DNA from: Planctomycetota bacterium
GTDB lineage: Bacteria > Planctomycetota > Phycisphaerae > Sedimentisphaerales > Anaerohalosphaeraceae
NCBI GenBank assembly: GCA_029552545.1
Contig: JAKPDO010000037.1
Location: 1 to 64,000 of the forward strand
DNA length: 64,000 bases
Reading direction: 5' to 3'
Positions 1 through 8,877 of the stretch are shown piece after piece. A program made the translations under genes and the position numbers. The first letter of the stretch is position 1, and each line of letters opens with the position of its first letter. The notes under the pieces were generated by a model, which made no database searches, was not told the DNA's origin, and saw only the letters and a list, made by a program, of their open reading frames with translations.

Positions 1-216
1 GCCGACCAGAAGCCCTTTGTATTCGTTGGCGTAGGTCAGCCAGGCCGTCCCCAGGTTCTTCAGATTGGTCAGACACACCGAACCGCTGGCAATCTCCTTG
101 GCCGCCCGCAGCGACGGAATCAGAATCGACAGCAGAAGGGCAATAATCGCTATCACCACCAGCAGCTCAATCAGGGTGAACGCTTTTCGTCTTATCTTTT
201 TTTGATTCATTTCCAT
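1..216 (-). CDS. Prepilin-type N-terminal methylation domain protein (pseudopilin), partial
   Basis: The visible 72 residues begin with a short basic leader, then the type IV pilin/pseudopilin signature KAFTLIELLVVIAIIALLL, then LIPSLRAAKE and a conserved NLKNLGTAWLTYANEY-type segment. Such proteins are processed by prepilin peptidase at the residue before FTLIE; here that residue is alanine rather than the usual glycine. The gene runs off the left edge, so the C-terminal part is not visible. ATG codons at 216 and 210 are both possible starts; an AAAGGGG ribosome site favours either. The class is certain; a pilus or secretion role is inferred from the family only. Confidence 0.85.
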   Translation of the reverse strand, partial: MEMNQKKIRRKAFTLIELLVVIAIIALLLSILIPSLRAAKEIASGSVCLTNLKNLGTAWLTYANEYKGLLVG

Positions 217-746
217 ACCCCTTTGTCAAAGAGTAACGGCCCCCTTTTCTTTTTCAGAAATATAATATCTAAAGCAACCGGTTGCTATTATCGTACATTC
301 TTTCCTTTTTGTCAAGAGGTACTCAAAAAAATTCTTTTATTTTTTCGATTTTCCTGTTCCCTTCATCCGGAACATCTTTCTAACCTCCTTCTTTTCAAAG
401 ACTTATTGAACATAATGAATAGAGGAACCGCCGCTGTTTTTTTTTAAGAAACCGCGTCCATATTGAACTGGATTCCCCCAAAGTCCCCCAATTCCAAAGT
501 CGGCCGATTAAAAGAACTCCTCCTCCGGCCTTTTTTGTCCTATCCTTTGACGAATACCCAATAACGGACAACTTGGCTGCTTTTTCTTGATTCTTCTTTC
601 TCCTTCTTTTAATCCATGTTCATCCGTGTAAATCCGCGGTTATCCCCCCGCAATCCGCATTTCCAGCCCCAAAATCGAACAATTTTACAAGTCCATTCGC
701 CCTTCAGACTGGAACTTTTTCTTTCCGCCGGTATAGTACAAGGCCT
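217..746. other. Intergenic region between divergent pseudopilin and M20 genes
   Basis: No convincing coding sequence is seen in these 530 bases. The part next to the pseudopilin gene is AT-rich and holds a palindrome at 273-286. The right part has no Shine-Dalgarno sequence before the M20 gene; a TATAGT box at 732-737 lies so close to its ATG (747) that the message may be nearly leaderless. Confidence 0.6.
273..286. promoter_or_regulatory. Perfect palindrome, possible LacI-family operator
   Basis: AGCAACCGGTTGCT is a perfect 14-base palindrome with the central CG and flanking AA/TT layout typical of LacI/GalR operators. It lies about 60 bases upstream of the leftward pseudopilin gene, beside an AT-rich stretch (TATAATAT at 261-268) that could supply its -10 box. 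No regulator gene is in the window, so the assignment rests on the shape of the site alone. Confidence 0.4.
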
Positions 747-1862
747 ATGAACGAACTGCTCAAACAACTGATTCAGGCCGCACCGACGGTCGACAACGGG
801 GAACGCAGGGCCGCCGAGGTGCTCGTCCAGTATTTTCGCACCCACGGTATTCAGGCCGACGCAGACATCTGGAACGAAAACCGGGCCAATGTCATCGCCC
901 GCCTGCCCTCTTCCAGACAAAAACCCGGTCTGCTTCTGGCCGCCCACCTGGATGTGGTGCCGGCTGACCGGTCCCAATGGCATTTCGAACCCTTTACGGG
1001 CATTGAACAAAACGGACACATTTTAGGCCGCGGCGCCGTCGATATGCTCGGCGGTCTGGCCGCTGCCGCCGCGGCACTCGTTGAAATCGCCTCCACAGGG
1101 CTCCCTTTACAGGGCGATGTCGTCCTGGCCGCAACCGCCGGCGAAGAAACCGACAGCTGCGGCGCAAATCGCCTTGTCCAATCCGCCGCACAAACAATCA
1201 GCCCGCTGGCTGGCATCATCCTGCCCGAACCGACCAATCTGAAAATCCTCACCGCTCATCGCGGCCTGCTCTGGCTGCAAATCACCACATACGGCCGCAG
1301 CGCCCACGGCTCAATGCCCAAACAAGGCATCAACGCCATCGAAAAAATGCTTCCGCTGCTTAATCGGCTTTTCGGCTGGTCAATCCCCCAACCCCCGCAT
1401 CCTCGTCTGGGCCCCTGCACGATGAGCATCAATCAGCTCCACGCCGGAACAGCCCCCAACATTGTCCCCGACACCTGCCGGCTGCATTTGGACATCCGCA
1501 CCCTGCCGGGCCAGCCGCAGCCGTCTGTCATCGAGCAAATCCAAACCTTCCTCGAGGAGCAAAAAGCCCGAGACCCCAACTTCCGGGCCGAGATTTCCAT
1601 CCTCCGTCAATGTGAGGCACTGGAGACTCCGCCGAACAGCCCCTTTGTCCAAACCGTCTGCCGTGCCGTTCAAACCAACCAGACCGACGTCGCTGTCTTC
1701 ACAACCGACGGCCCGCATTTCCTCCCGCTGTGCCCCGACATCATCATCTTAGGCCCCGGCAACCCAACCGCCTGCCATAAACCCGACGAAGCCGTCAAAA
1801 TAGACGACTTGGCCGCCGCCCGGCAGATGTATGTCCAAATCATCCGGGCTTTGGCGCAATAA
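747..1862 (+). CDS. M20 family metallopeptidase / ArgE-DapE-type deacylase
   Basis: The 371-residue protein has the full M20 layout: metal-binding LLLAAHLDVVPADRSQW, a bridging aspartate in GRGAVDMLGG, the general-base pair in ATAGEETDSCG, a dimerisation (lid) domain in the middle starting near AHGSMPKQGINAIEKML, and a C-terminal metal histidine in ACHKPDEAV. Members remove acyl groups from amino acids or cleave dipeptides; the sequence does not settle whether this is an acetylornithine deacetylase, a succinyl-diaminopimelate desuccinylase or a peptidase. It stands alone, transcribed towards rpmB. The ATG at 747 has no clear Shine-Dalgarno sequence. Confidence 0.9.
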   Translation: MNELLKQLIQAAPTVDNGERRAAEVLVQYFRTHGIQADADIWNENRANVIARLPSSRQKPGLLLAAHLDVVPADRSQWHFEPFTGIEQNGHILGRGAVDMLGGLAAAAAALVEIASTGLPLQGDVVLAATAGEETDSCGANRLVQSAAQTISPLAGIILPEPTNLKILTAHRGLLWLQITTYGRSAHGSMPKQGINAIEKMLPLLNRLFGWSIPQPPHPRLGPCTMSINQLHAGTAPNIVPDTCRLHLDIRTLPGQPQPSVIEQIQTFLEEQKARDPNFRAEISILRQCEALETPPNSPFVQTVCRAVQTNQTDVAVFTTDGPHFLPLCPDIIILGPGNPTACHKPDEAVKIDDLAAARQMYVQIIRALAQ

Positions 1863-1864
1863 AA

Positions 1865-1892
1865 AAGGCAAGAGTCAAATCGCTCTTACCTT
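1865..1892. terminator. Bidirectional terminator between M20 and rpmB
   Basis: A ten-pair stem with one mismatch (AAGGCAAGAG pairing with CTCTTACCTT) is flanked by an A-run on the left and a T-rich stretch on the right, so it can end transcription from both convergent genes. Confidence 0.65.
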
Positions 1893-1917
1893 TCAATTTC
1901 TCTGTACTTGCACGGCT

Positions 1918-2190
1918 TTATTCTGCTGTTGCCGTCTTTTCCGCCGGTTTGTATTTGCGCTTCAGCGGCTTGACAACCAGCCCCTGACGAATCGCCTTGG
2001 CCGATACCGTAATCCGGCAGACCTTGCCGTTCACCACCGCCCGAACCTTCTGTGTATTCGGTTTGAATTTCCGCTTGGTAATGCCGGTGATTTTCCGACC
2101 GACACCGCCCAGATATTTGGCCTTACCGCGACGGGCAATGCTTTGTCCGGTACGGGTCTTCTTGCCCAGAAAGAAACATTCTCTACCCAT
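1918..2190 (-). CDS. rpmB: 50S ribosomal protein bL28
   Basis: This 90-residue basic protein matches bL28: a start MGRECFFLGKKTRTGQS, then GKAKYLGGVGRKITGI, KRKFKPNTQKVRAVVNGK and the KAIRQGLVVKP segment. bL28 binds 23S rRNA in the large subunit near the exit site. It is about the usual length or slightly longer because of a short KYKPAEKTATAE tail. There is no adjacent rpmG. A consensus-like promoter lies about 80 bases upstream, so the gene is probably monocistronic. Confidence 0.95.
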   Translation of the reverse strand: MGRECFFLGKKTRTGQSIARRGKAKYLGGVGRKITGITKRKFKPNTQKVRAVVNGKVCRITVSAKAIRQGLVVKPLKRKYKPAEKTATAE

Positions 2191-2269
2191 ATAGCTGCTC
2201 CCGAAAATCGTTTGTCCGGCTGGTCCGGACGGTTATTCTTTTCTTCTATCTTGCCGGTAAAGCCCTACA

Positions 2270-2297
2270 AATATAGGATTTTCCGGAGTTTTTGCAA
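2270..2297 (-). promoter_or_regulatory. Putative sigma-70-type promoter of rpmB
   Basis: On the minus strand TTGCAA and TATATT are separated by 16 bases, close to the housekeeping consensus, and point at rpmB. Confidence 0.6.
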
Positions 2298-2392
2298 GTG
2301 TTTTTCACCGTTTTTTTGAAAACAAATCACAGTTTCTTGCCCAATCGTCTTTTTTCTTGATTTCCGCATCGGAATCCTTACCTTTCCCGGAT

Positions 2393-3313
2393 ATGCAGAA
2401 CGAAGCAATGGAAAGGCCCAAAAGAGTCCTGATAACCGGTTGCTCGAGCGGTTTCGGCCTGCTGACCGCTGTCGAAGCCGCCCGAGAGGGGTTCGATGTT
2501 GTTGCTACGATGCGCAATCTCGAGAAAGCAGGCCCGCTTCGGCAAGCCCTTGAAAAAGCGAATCTTACAGCCAGAATCGAACGGCTGGACATCACAGACC
2601 CTGCTTCCATTGAAACGATTGTTGAGCAATTCTCACCCATAGATATCCTAATTAACAATGCTGGGATTCTGATTGCCGGCTCATTTCTGGACCTCACCGA
2701 GCAGGAATGCGATAAAATCTTTCAAACCAACTACTTCGGACCGGTTCGCCTGACTCGCGCCATCGTCCCCCAGATGATTCAGCGAAAAAGCGGCCGCATC
2801 GTCAACATCGCCTCTCTGGCAGGCCTCATCGGTCATCCCTTTAACTCCGCCTACGCCGCCAGCAAACACGCCCTCATCGGCTTTACCCAGTCTATCCGCG
2901 TGGAACTGGCCCCCTTCGGCATTGATGTCGTCTCCGTCGAACCCGGCTATCACAAAACCGAAATTATCGGAGCCAACGCCAATCAGGCCGAGCATTTCTA
3001 TGACCGAACCAGCCCGATGTTTGAATGGAACCGCGGCTTCCTGAAGGCAATGTTTGAGGAGATTCTCCCCCGTGCCGGCGACCCGCAGCAGGTAGCGGAC
3101 CTGATTGTCCGCATCATCTCCTGCGAAAAACCCAAAGCCCATTACATCATCGGAAAAGATGCCGCCTTTGCGTTGACCTTCAAATCGCTGGGGCTCTGGG
3201 GATGGCTTGAAAAACAAATCATTCGGAAAATCCGAAAATACCGCCGGCTTGAAAACCAGCGCGAAGAGGAAAAAAGGAACCGACGGAAACAATCCGCTTT
3301 CAATCGTAAATAA
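2393..3313 (+). CDS. SDR family oxidoreductase
   Basis: A classical short-chain dehydrogenase/reductase: NAD(P)-binding RVLITGCSSGFG near the N-terminus, the ILINNAGIL segment, and the catalytic Ser with YAASK in an ASLAGLIGHPFNSAYAASK-type arrangement. The final 30 residues are very basic (KIRKYRRLENQREEEKRN-like) and are absent from most SDRs. The frame is open to a TTG at 2357, but the ATGs at 2393 or 2408 fit the family N-terminus better; none has a strong ribosome site. The substrate cannot be named. The aldo/keto reductase starts 12 bases after its stop, so the two probably share a transcript. Confidence 0.85.
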   Translation: MQNEAMERPKRVLITGCSSGFGLLTAVEAAREGFDVVATMRNLEKAGPLRQALEKANLTARIERLDITDPASIETIVEQFSPIDILINNAGILIAGSFLDLTEQECDKIFQTNYFGPVRLTRAIVPQMIQRKSGRIVNIASLAGLIGHPFNSAYAASKHALIGFTQSIRVELAPFGIDVVSVEPGYHKTEIIGANANQAEHFYDRTSPMFEWNRGFLKAMFEEILPRAGDPQQVADLIVRIISCEKPKAHYIIGKDAAFALTFKSLGLWGWLEKQIIRKIRKYRRLENQREEEKRNRRKQSAFNRK

Positions 3314-3324
3314 GGATTTTCATT

Positions 3325-4323
3325 ATGTCCTACCAGCCCGCTGACAATCGGTATGCGAAAATGGAATACAGGCCCTCCGGCACAAGCGGTCTGCGTCTGC
3401 CGGCGCTGTCCCTGGGACTGTGGCACAATTTCGGCGATGTGGACGATTTCCAAACCGCACGCCGAATGATTCTGACGGCCTTTGACAACGGCATCACCCA
3501 CTTTGACCTGGCCAACAACTACGGCCCGCCGCCCGGCTCTGCCGAACGAAACTTCGGAAAAATCCTCAAAGAAGACCTGGCCGCCTGGCGGGATGAACTA
3601 ATCATATCCACCAAAGCGGGCTACTATATGTGGCCGGGGCCCTACGGCGACGGCGGCTCCCGGAAATATCTGATTGCCAGCTTAGACCAGTCTCTGAAGC
3701 GAATGGGGCTGGACTATGTGGATATCTTCTACTCCCATCGCCCCGACCCCAAAACTCCTCTGGAAGAAACCTGCGCCGCCCTCGACCACATCCTCCAACG
3801 GGGAAAGGCCCTGTACGTCGGATTATCCAATTATCCCGCCGACCAGACCCGCAGGGCCTTTGAATGGCTGCAATCCTGCGGCCACCGACTCCTGATTCAT
3901 CAGCCCAAATACTCCATGCTTGTACGGGATATTGAAACCAACGGCCTGCTCGAAACCCTCGGCACTCTGGGCGTCGGCTGCATCGCATTCTGTCCTTTGG
4001 CTCAGGGGCTTTTGACCGACAAATACCTCAAAGACATCCCCGCCGACTCCCGCGCCGCCAAACCGCACGGCTTCCTGAAAAAAGAACAGATTACCGAGGC
4101 CCTTCGTGCCAAACTGGTAAGTCTGAATGAACTGGCCCGCCGGCGCGGACAATCGCTGGCCCAAATGTCGCTTTCCTGGGTCCTCCGCGACAGCCGCATT
4201 ACCTCCGCCCTCATCGGAGCCAGCCGGCCCGAACAGATTCTCGAAAATCTTAAAGCCCTCACAGCCCCGCCCCTGACCCAAACTGAATTGGCCGACATTG
4301 ATGCCGTGTTGAAAACCCCCTGA
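3325..4323 (+). CDS. Aldo/keto reductase, YghZ (glyceraldehyde-3-phosphate reductase)-like
   Basis: The 332-residue TIM-barrel protein has the AKR catalytic tetrad in place: Asp in THFDLANNYG, Tyr in NNYG, Lys in ISTKAGYY and His in FYSHRPDP. The loop GPPPGSAERNFGKIL and the segment KAGYYMWPGPYGDGGS are typical of the YghZ/Kv-beta-like subgroup, which reduces aldehydes such as L-glyceraldehyde 3-phosphate with NADPH. An AAGGA ribosome site precedes the ATG. It follows the SDR gene closely, suggesting paired reduction of carbonyls. Confidence 0.88.
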   Translation: MSYQPADNRYAKMEYRPSGTSGLRLPALSLGLWHNFGDVDDFQTARRMILTAFDNGITHFDLANNYGPPPGSAERNFGKILKEDLAAWRDELIISTKAGYYMWPGPYGDGGSRKYLIASLDQSLKRMGLDYVDIFYSHRPDPKTPLEETCAALDHILQRGKALYVGLSNYPADQTRRAFEWLQSCGHRLLIHQPKYSMLVRDIETNGLLETLGTLGVGCIAFCPLAQGLLTDKYLKDIPADSRAAKPHGFLKKEQITEALRAKLVSLNELARRRGQSLAQMSLSWVLRDSRITSALIGASRPEQILENLKALTAPPLTQTELADIDAVLKTP

Positions 4324-4332
4324 CCGTTTCCG

Positions 4333-5379
4333 TCAGGACTGAATCAGCTTTTCCTCTTTGGCCCCGGCCGCTCCGACACTCTCCAGAAACCGCTTAAGAA
4401 CCCTGCGTTCCAGCCGGCGAATCTGCCTCGGCTCGTCAGATTCCAGAGGAATCTGACCGCCCGCATAACTCGGATGCCCCCCGCCGCTCCCCTTTCGGCC
4501 GATCATATGACGAATGACCTTATCCGCTCGAGGCGGCTCTGCACTGGTCCGGATGGAAATCAAAAGTTGCCCCTCAAAGAAACCGTAACAAACCGCCCAA
4601 TCCGTCGCTTCATCCCGCAAAAGCAAATCTGCCATCTCCCCAATCATATCCGGATTCTCTACCTTCCCCAATCCTGTCACAATTGCGGGGCCGCATACCC
4701 GGGCATTGCGAAGCCCGTCACTGAGCGTCTGAAAATAGTTCCGTTCCACTCGGCCTCGCTGAATCTGTCCGAGAATCCGCTTGTTGGCCAGCGGATAGAC
4801 CGCCATCACCGCATCCAAATCCGCCTGCGTGGTATCTCGTCCGAAGTCCTGAGTATCGGAGCGTATGGCATACAAAATCGCCGTCGCCAGCATGCTGTCG
4901 ATTTCAATCCCCGCCGCCTGGAGATACTCATAAAGAATTGTAACCGTCGCCCCATAGCGGCTGCGAATATCCGTAAAGCGGCACTGCCGTGTACTGCGCC
5001 GGCATTTATGGTGGTCGATAACAATATCCGGCTCCATTTCCGCCGGAAGGCAGTTATTCCCCGCCCAGGGCTGGGTATCCACCATTGCAATCAAATCATA
5101 CCCATGAAAATCAATTTCCGAGGCCTCCCGCAAATTGACAGACAAATAATGAATCAGGGCCCGATTTTCCGCTCGTCCGATGCGACCCCCATAAACCAGC
5201 GAACACTGAATATCCGCCAGCGAATTGGCCAGCTTCCGCAGCGCCATCGCAGATGCAATCGAGTCGGGGTCCGGAGAGTTCTGAAGCACAATCAAAAGGG
5301 TCTGATTGCCCTTGAAAATATCCCGAAGAGTAGCAAGTTTTTTCCGAGTTTTCCGAACAGAGGATGAACAGGTGCCCAT
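4333..5379 (-). CDS. DHH family phosphoesterase (NrnA-like)
   Basis: Domains in order: an N-terminal DHH domain with QNSPDPDSIASAMAL, AMVDTQPW and the name-giving IDHHK, followed by a DHHA1 domain with the GSGGGHPSYAGGQI nucleotide-binding loop. Relatives hydrolyse nano-RNA or pAp. At 348 residues it matches the NrnA/oligoribonuclease group. The first DHH aspartates are present in a variant form (SPDPDS instead of HxNPDGD, so the usual leading His is not evident). The gene is 15 bases downstream of the LpxH-like gene, whose TAA stop overlaps the AAGGAG used by this gene. Confidence 0.87.
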   Translation of the reverse strand: MGTCSSSVRKTRKKLATLRDIFKGNQTLLIVLQNSPDPDSIASAMALRKLANSLADIQCSLVYGGRIGRAENRALIHYLSVNLREASEIDFHGYDLIAMVDTQPWAGNNCLPAEMEPDIVIDHHKCRRSTRQCRFTDIRSRYGATVTILYEYLQAAGIEIDSMLATAILYAIRSDTQDFGRDTTQADLDAVMAVYPLANKRILGQIQRGRVERNYFQTLSDGLRNARVCGPAIVTGLGKVENPDMIGEMADLLLRDEATDWAVCYGFFEGQLLISIRTSAEPPRADKVIRHMIGRKGSGGGHPSYAGGQIPLESDEPRQIRRLERRVLKRFLESVGAAGAKEEKLIQS

Positions 5380-5394
5380 GAACCGGAAGTCTCC

Positions 5395-6277
5395 TTACAC
5401 AAAGCACGGAATCTGCCGAGATTTTTTTCGCGGCTCCACCGGCTGATTGTCCTTCCAGACCCACAGCCGAACGGTCCCGTCCGGCTCAATCCGAAGAAAA
5501 TTGTTTCGAAGTCCCACCCAGCAGCCGCTGTTGCAGTACCAGCCGTTGATTAACACCGCATGATGAGTATGCCCGGCCACCAGCACATCGTACCCGCTTT
5601 CAAGCCGGTCCCGCTGGTATAAAGCCAAAATCCCCTTTTCTCGTGCCGGGTCCTGCGCCGGAGTCAAAGACTCCGTCAAACGATGCCGCGGCTGACGAAC
5701 ACGGCTGCGCTCCAGCAGATTAACCGAATTATTCCACATCCACAGAAAACTTCGCCCCATCCGCAGCAAAGCCCTTTCACTCAGCCCCCCCCGCCGAAAG
5801 CAGCGGCGACCCCTTCCGGTCTTCTATCATCCCGCACAGGATGGCCAGCACACGTCCCCACCGGGGAGTCCCATCTCGATTAAACGGGTCCAGTTCATGC
5901 CCATGCATAAACTTAAAGCGGCGAGACCCAATCGTCCGCTCAAACGGACGCGTCATCCGCTCAAAGAACGGATGGGCCAGAAGCCCCGTTCCGATTAAAT
6001 CCTCCAAATCTGCATCGTGATTGCCGACAACATAGATCGCCCCCATCCGAGCAAACCGCTCCAGAAAATCCATCCGACGGACAATCACACGCCCCACATT
6101 GGCCTGCCAGAACTCAAACAAATCCCCCAAAATGAACAATTCTCCACCCTCTTGCTCCACATAATCCAAAAACCGACTGAACTGCTCGGCTTTATGGTCC
6201 GCCGCAAAGTTATCCCGCGGCCCCCCATCCCCCATATGCAAATCACTCACAACAAAAATAGGTCTCTCTTGGCCCAT
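5395..6277 (-). pseudogene. LpxH-like metallophosphoesterase, frame broken at a G8 run
   Basis: Two adjacent frames together encode one calcineurin-like phosphoesterase related to UDP-2,3-diacylglucosamine diphosphatase (lipid A synthesis). The upstream part (6277 to 5777) carries VVSDLHMGDGG, FILGDLFEFW, VVGNHDADL and MHGHELDPF; the downstream part (about 5787 to 5395) carries the last metal motif VLVAGHTHHAVL. The frame changes at the eight-C run 5785-5792 (G8 on the coding strand). With seven G the protein would read through as LLSAGGLSERALLRMGRS and reach about 293 residues, a normal family length. This is either an assembly/sequencing error, a true mutation or a slippage site. Confidence 0.8.
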
Positions 6278-6390
6278 ATCTTTCTCATCTGCCTTCCAAC
6301 TAACCTGCCGGCCGACGGAGTAAAGTCCGCTTGCGCTTCTCCGGCTATAACGGCTTGTCGGCTCGTCTATAATATGGTTTAATCAAAAAA

Positions 6391-7383
6391 ATGACAGCAA
6401 AACAACAAGAATTCTCTGTTCTTCTCTACGGTGCCGGTGCCGTTGGGTTGGGAATTGCTTCTTGTCTGCTGAAAGCCGGTACTCCAACCACCCTGCTGGC
6501 TCGCCCACACACCGCCGGGCCGCTTCGGCAGGAAGGCCTGGTTCGAAAAGGCATCTTCGGAGAGGCCTTTTTCCCGCCGTCCGCCTTTAGGGTTTATGAA
6601 TCCCCGGAAGAAATTTCGGACATTCGGTATGATTTTATTCTCGTGTGCACCAAATCCAGCGACACCCTCTCGGCGGCGAAAAATTTGTCCGTCCATTCAA
6701 AGCTTCTCACCCCCAGCGGCCTGATTGTCCTTTTCCAAAACGGCTGGGGAAACGCAGAAATTTTTTCCGACTTTTTCCCAAAGGAAACGATTTACAATGC
6801 CCGTGTAATTACCGGTTTCATTCGTCCCAAACCGAACGTGGTCGAAATTACCGTTCATGCCGATGCCGTTCATATCGGCTCGCTGTTCGGCGAATCGGCC
6901 GAACCGCCGACCCCTCTTTGCCGGGCGATTTCCGCCGGAGGCATCCCCTGTCAAACAACAACCCAAATCGGCAAAGACCTCTGGGCCAAAATGCTTTACA
7001 ATTGCGCTCTCAATCCGCTGGGGGCTGTCCTCGATGTTCCTTACGGAAAATTAGCCGAACATCCTTCCACTCGGCACATTATGGACCGGCTGATTGAAGA
7101 GACGTTTGACGTAATGCTGGCAGACGGATACAGCACGCATTGGGAGAACGCTGAAAAGTTCAAGTCCGCTTTCTACAATCAGATGGTCCCATCCACCGCG
7201 GCCCATCGCTCCTCGACTCTTCAGGACCTCAAAGCCGGAAAAAAAACGGAAATTGAAGCCCTGACCGGTGCCGTCCTCCGACTCGCTCAAAAACACCGAC
7301 GCGCCGTTCCCTGCAGCGCTTTTCTGTATCATCTGATTGCCTTTATCGAATCCCGGAACAATCAGAATCCGCGGAATGATTAA
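6391..7383 (+). CDS. panE: 2-dehydropantoate 2-reductase (ketopantoate reductase)
   Basis: A 330-residue NADPH-dependent reductase of the ApbA/PanE family, making pantoate for coenzyme A synthesis. The Rossmann motif LLYGAGAVGLGIASCL lies at residues 11-26, and the catalytic lysine region is IGKDLWAKMLYNCALNPLGAV, starting near residue 192. The C-terminal helical domain contains STLQDLKAGKKTEIEALTG, the family's substrate-binding segment. No other pan genes are adjacent. It converges on the PAC2 gene with a 4-base overlap. A TATAAT box lies at 6368-6373, 18 bases before the ATG. Confidence 0.9.
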   Translation: MTAKQQEFSVLLYGAGAVGLGIASCLLKAGTPTTLLARPHTAGPLRQEGLVRKGIFGEAFFPPSAFRVYESPEEISDIRYDFILVCTKSSDTLSAAKNLSVHSKLLTPSGLIVLFQNGWGNAEIFSDFFPKETIYNARVITGFIRPKPNVVEITVHADAVHIGSLFGESAEPPTPLCRAISAGGIPCQTTTQIGKDLWAKMLYNCALNPLGAVLDVPYGKLAEHPSTRHIMDRLIEETFDVMLADGYSTHWENAEKFKSAFYNQMVPSTAAHRSSTLQDLKAGKKTEIEALTGAVLRLAQKHRRAVPCSAFLYHLIAFIESRNNQNPRND

Positions 7384-8248
7384 TCCAGCCGAATTCCCCG
7401 CTGGTGCAGCCAGTTCTTTAAATCACTCAGTTCCGTATCAAAAATTTCATTGTCGTAGATTTCTTCCAGCTGCTGAATCCGGGCAGCCAGCTCCGGCTGC
7501 TGCTGAACCAGTTCTCCGACTTTCCGCTCAAACTCATCGCTGAGCGTTCGTAAATCATCACACGTCAGATGCAGTTCAAGCAGTCCGGAAATGCATCGGA
7601 CCGCCGCCTCCACCGCCCGCGGGTTATACCCCTGCAGGTAAGCCGGAATCTCCGCCACAAGGACATACATATCCACATCCGCCTTGGCGGCCCGTGTAGT
7701 CAAATAAGTCGCAAAACCGGCCGGTCCCTCATACCGGCTCAACCGAATGCCGATTCGCTCCATCCTCGCACGCAGAGACGGCTGCGATACACTGGCCGTA
7801 AATTTCGGCTCCCGGCTGTGAGGGGTCAATCCCGCCACACTTCCGACAAAGAAAATCTGTTTGACATCAAACCGTTCACACAGATGAAAAATACAGTCCG
7901 CAAAACATTCCCAGCGCAAATTCGGCTCTTTGCCGGAAAATAAAATCAGATTGTGCCGGGGCTCGGCAAAAAACGTATTGTCCCCGAACGAAAACTCCTC
8001 AATCACTCCGTCATGAATCTTGACATGGGGACGAAAGACGCTGGCCAGCTCCATAGTCCCCGGCATTTGAAACACGTAAAACGGCTCCGGGTCGATAGAG
8101 GCAAACGGAACCGCCCCGAGGGTTACCCGCAGATAATCCACCAACCCTGTGGAAACCCCCCCCCGTCCATCCAGCCGTCAAAGCCGAGAATCAGGGTCGG
8201 AGTTGTCAAGTCCGGATTATGATAGATGCGAAGCCGCTCTACGCTCAT
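7380..8248 (-). pseudogene. PAC2 family protein, frame broken at a G9 run near the start
   Basis: The intact part (8144 to 7380) is a PAC2-type (proteasome-assembly-chaperone-like) protein, with FFVGSVAGLTPHSREP and VPAYLQGYNPRAVEA-like segments and a glutamine/glutamate-rich C-terminus. The natural start is the ATG at 8248, preceded by GAGGAG; it encodes MSVERLRIYHNPDL followed by ILGFDGWMDGG. The nine-C run 8156-8164 (G9 in sense) then shifts the frame. With ten G the text continues GWMDGGGVSTGLVDYLRV, matching the family motif GWxDAGxAAT. Without the indel the protein would be about 290 residues. The family's role in bacteria without proteasomes is not established. Confidence 0.78.
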
Positions 8249-8319
8249 TCCGTCTCCTCGCTGTTTTTGGCCGTTATTGTAAAGACTTTCCCGAAAATCT
8301 CCAGCGGAAAATCTGCACC

Positions 8320-8853
8320 TTACCGATTCAGATAAAGCCGAAGGAAATGCCGAACGGAATCGAAAGCAAACCGTTCCAAATCGATCTCCTCCCGCTTCAG
8401 GCGTAAAACATCCCGGATTTCCTCCCGCGCCTTTAGACCGGACCAGTCGGAAACCCGGCAGACAAACGCCAGGTCTTCCGTAGCGTAATGAACCCCCTTG
8501 TACAAATACCGATTCGGAGCGGACCCGAAATACTCCAGCTGTTCTGCCTTCAGCCCGACTTCTTCTTCTATCTCGCGCCGAACCGCCTCTTCCGCCGTCT
8601 CGCCCGGGTCCACAAAACCGCCCGGCAAATCCAGCATTCCCTCTTTGGGCTTGTGGTCACGAACCGTCACCAGCAGCCGGCCCTCTTCGTCTTCAATCAG
8701 GGCTACCACAGCCGCCGCCGTATTCAGATAAAACTCCAGCCCGCATTCCGTACACACATACGCGCTCTTTTTATGCACCTTCAGCGCCCGGGCGCTGCAA
8801 AGCGGACAGTACAAAAAGACATTCCGATTCTCATAAGCAATCATCCAGTCCAT
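8320..8853 (-). CDS. Nudix hydrolase with N-terminal zinc ribbon
   Basis: The 177-residue protein starts with a small zinc ribbon (YCPLCS at about residue 15 and YVCTECGLEFY at about residue 32). The catalytic Nudix box follows: PGGFVDPGETAEEAVRREI and the EEVGL end. This layout is like that of NADH pyrophosphatase NudC and ADP-ribose or NTP pyrophosphatases, which hydrolyse nucleoside diphosphates linked to another group. The exact substrate is unknown. No good Shine-Dalgarno sequence precedes the ATG at 8853; a second ATG lies nine bases further in. Confidence 0.88.
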   Translation of the reverse strand: MDWMIAYENRNVFLYCPLCSARALKVHKKSAYVCTECGLEFYLNTAAAVVALIEDEEGRLLVTVRDHKPKEGMLDLPGGFVDPGETAEEAVRREIEEEVGLKAEQLEYFGSAPNRYLYKGVHYATEDLAFVCRVSDWSGLKAREEIRDVLRLKREEIDLERFAFDSVRHFLRLYLNR

Positions 8854-8877
8854 AGGAGAAACTTTCCCAAAGAGAAC

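Noticed and set aside
2357..2392. N-terminal extension of the SDR gene from TTG 2357
   Set aside because: No ribosome site, and the extra residues fall outside the conserved SDR start.
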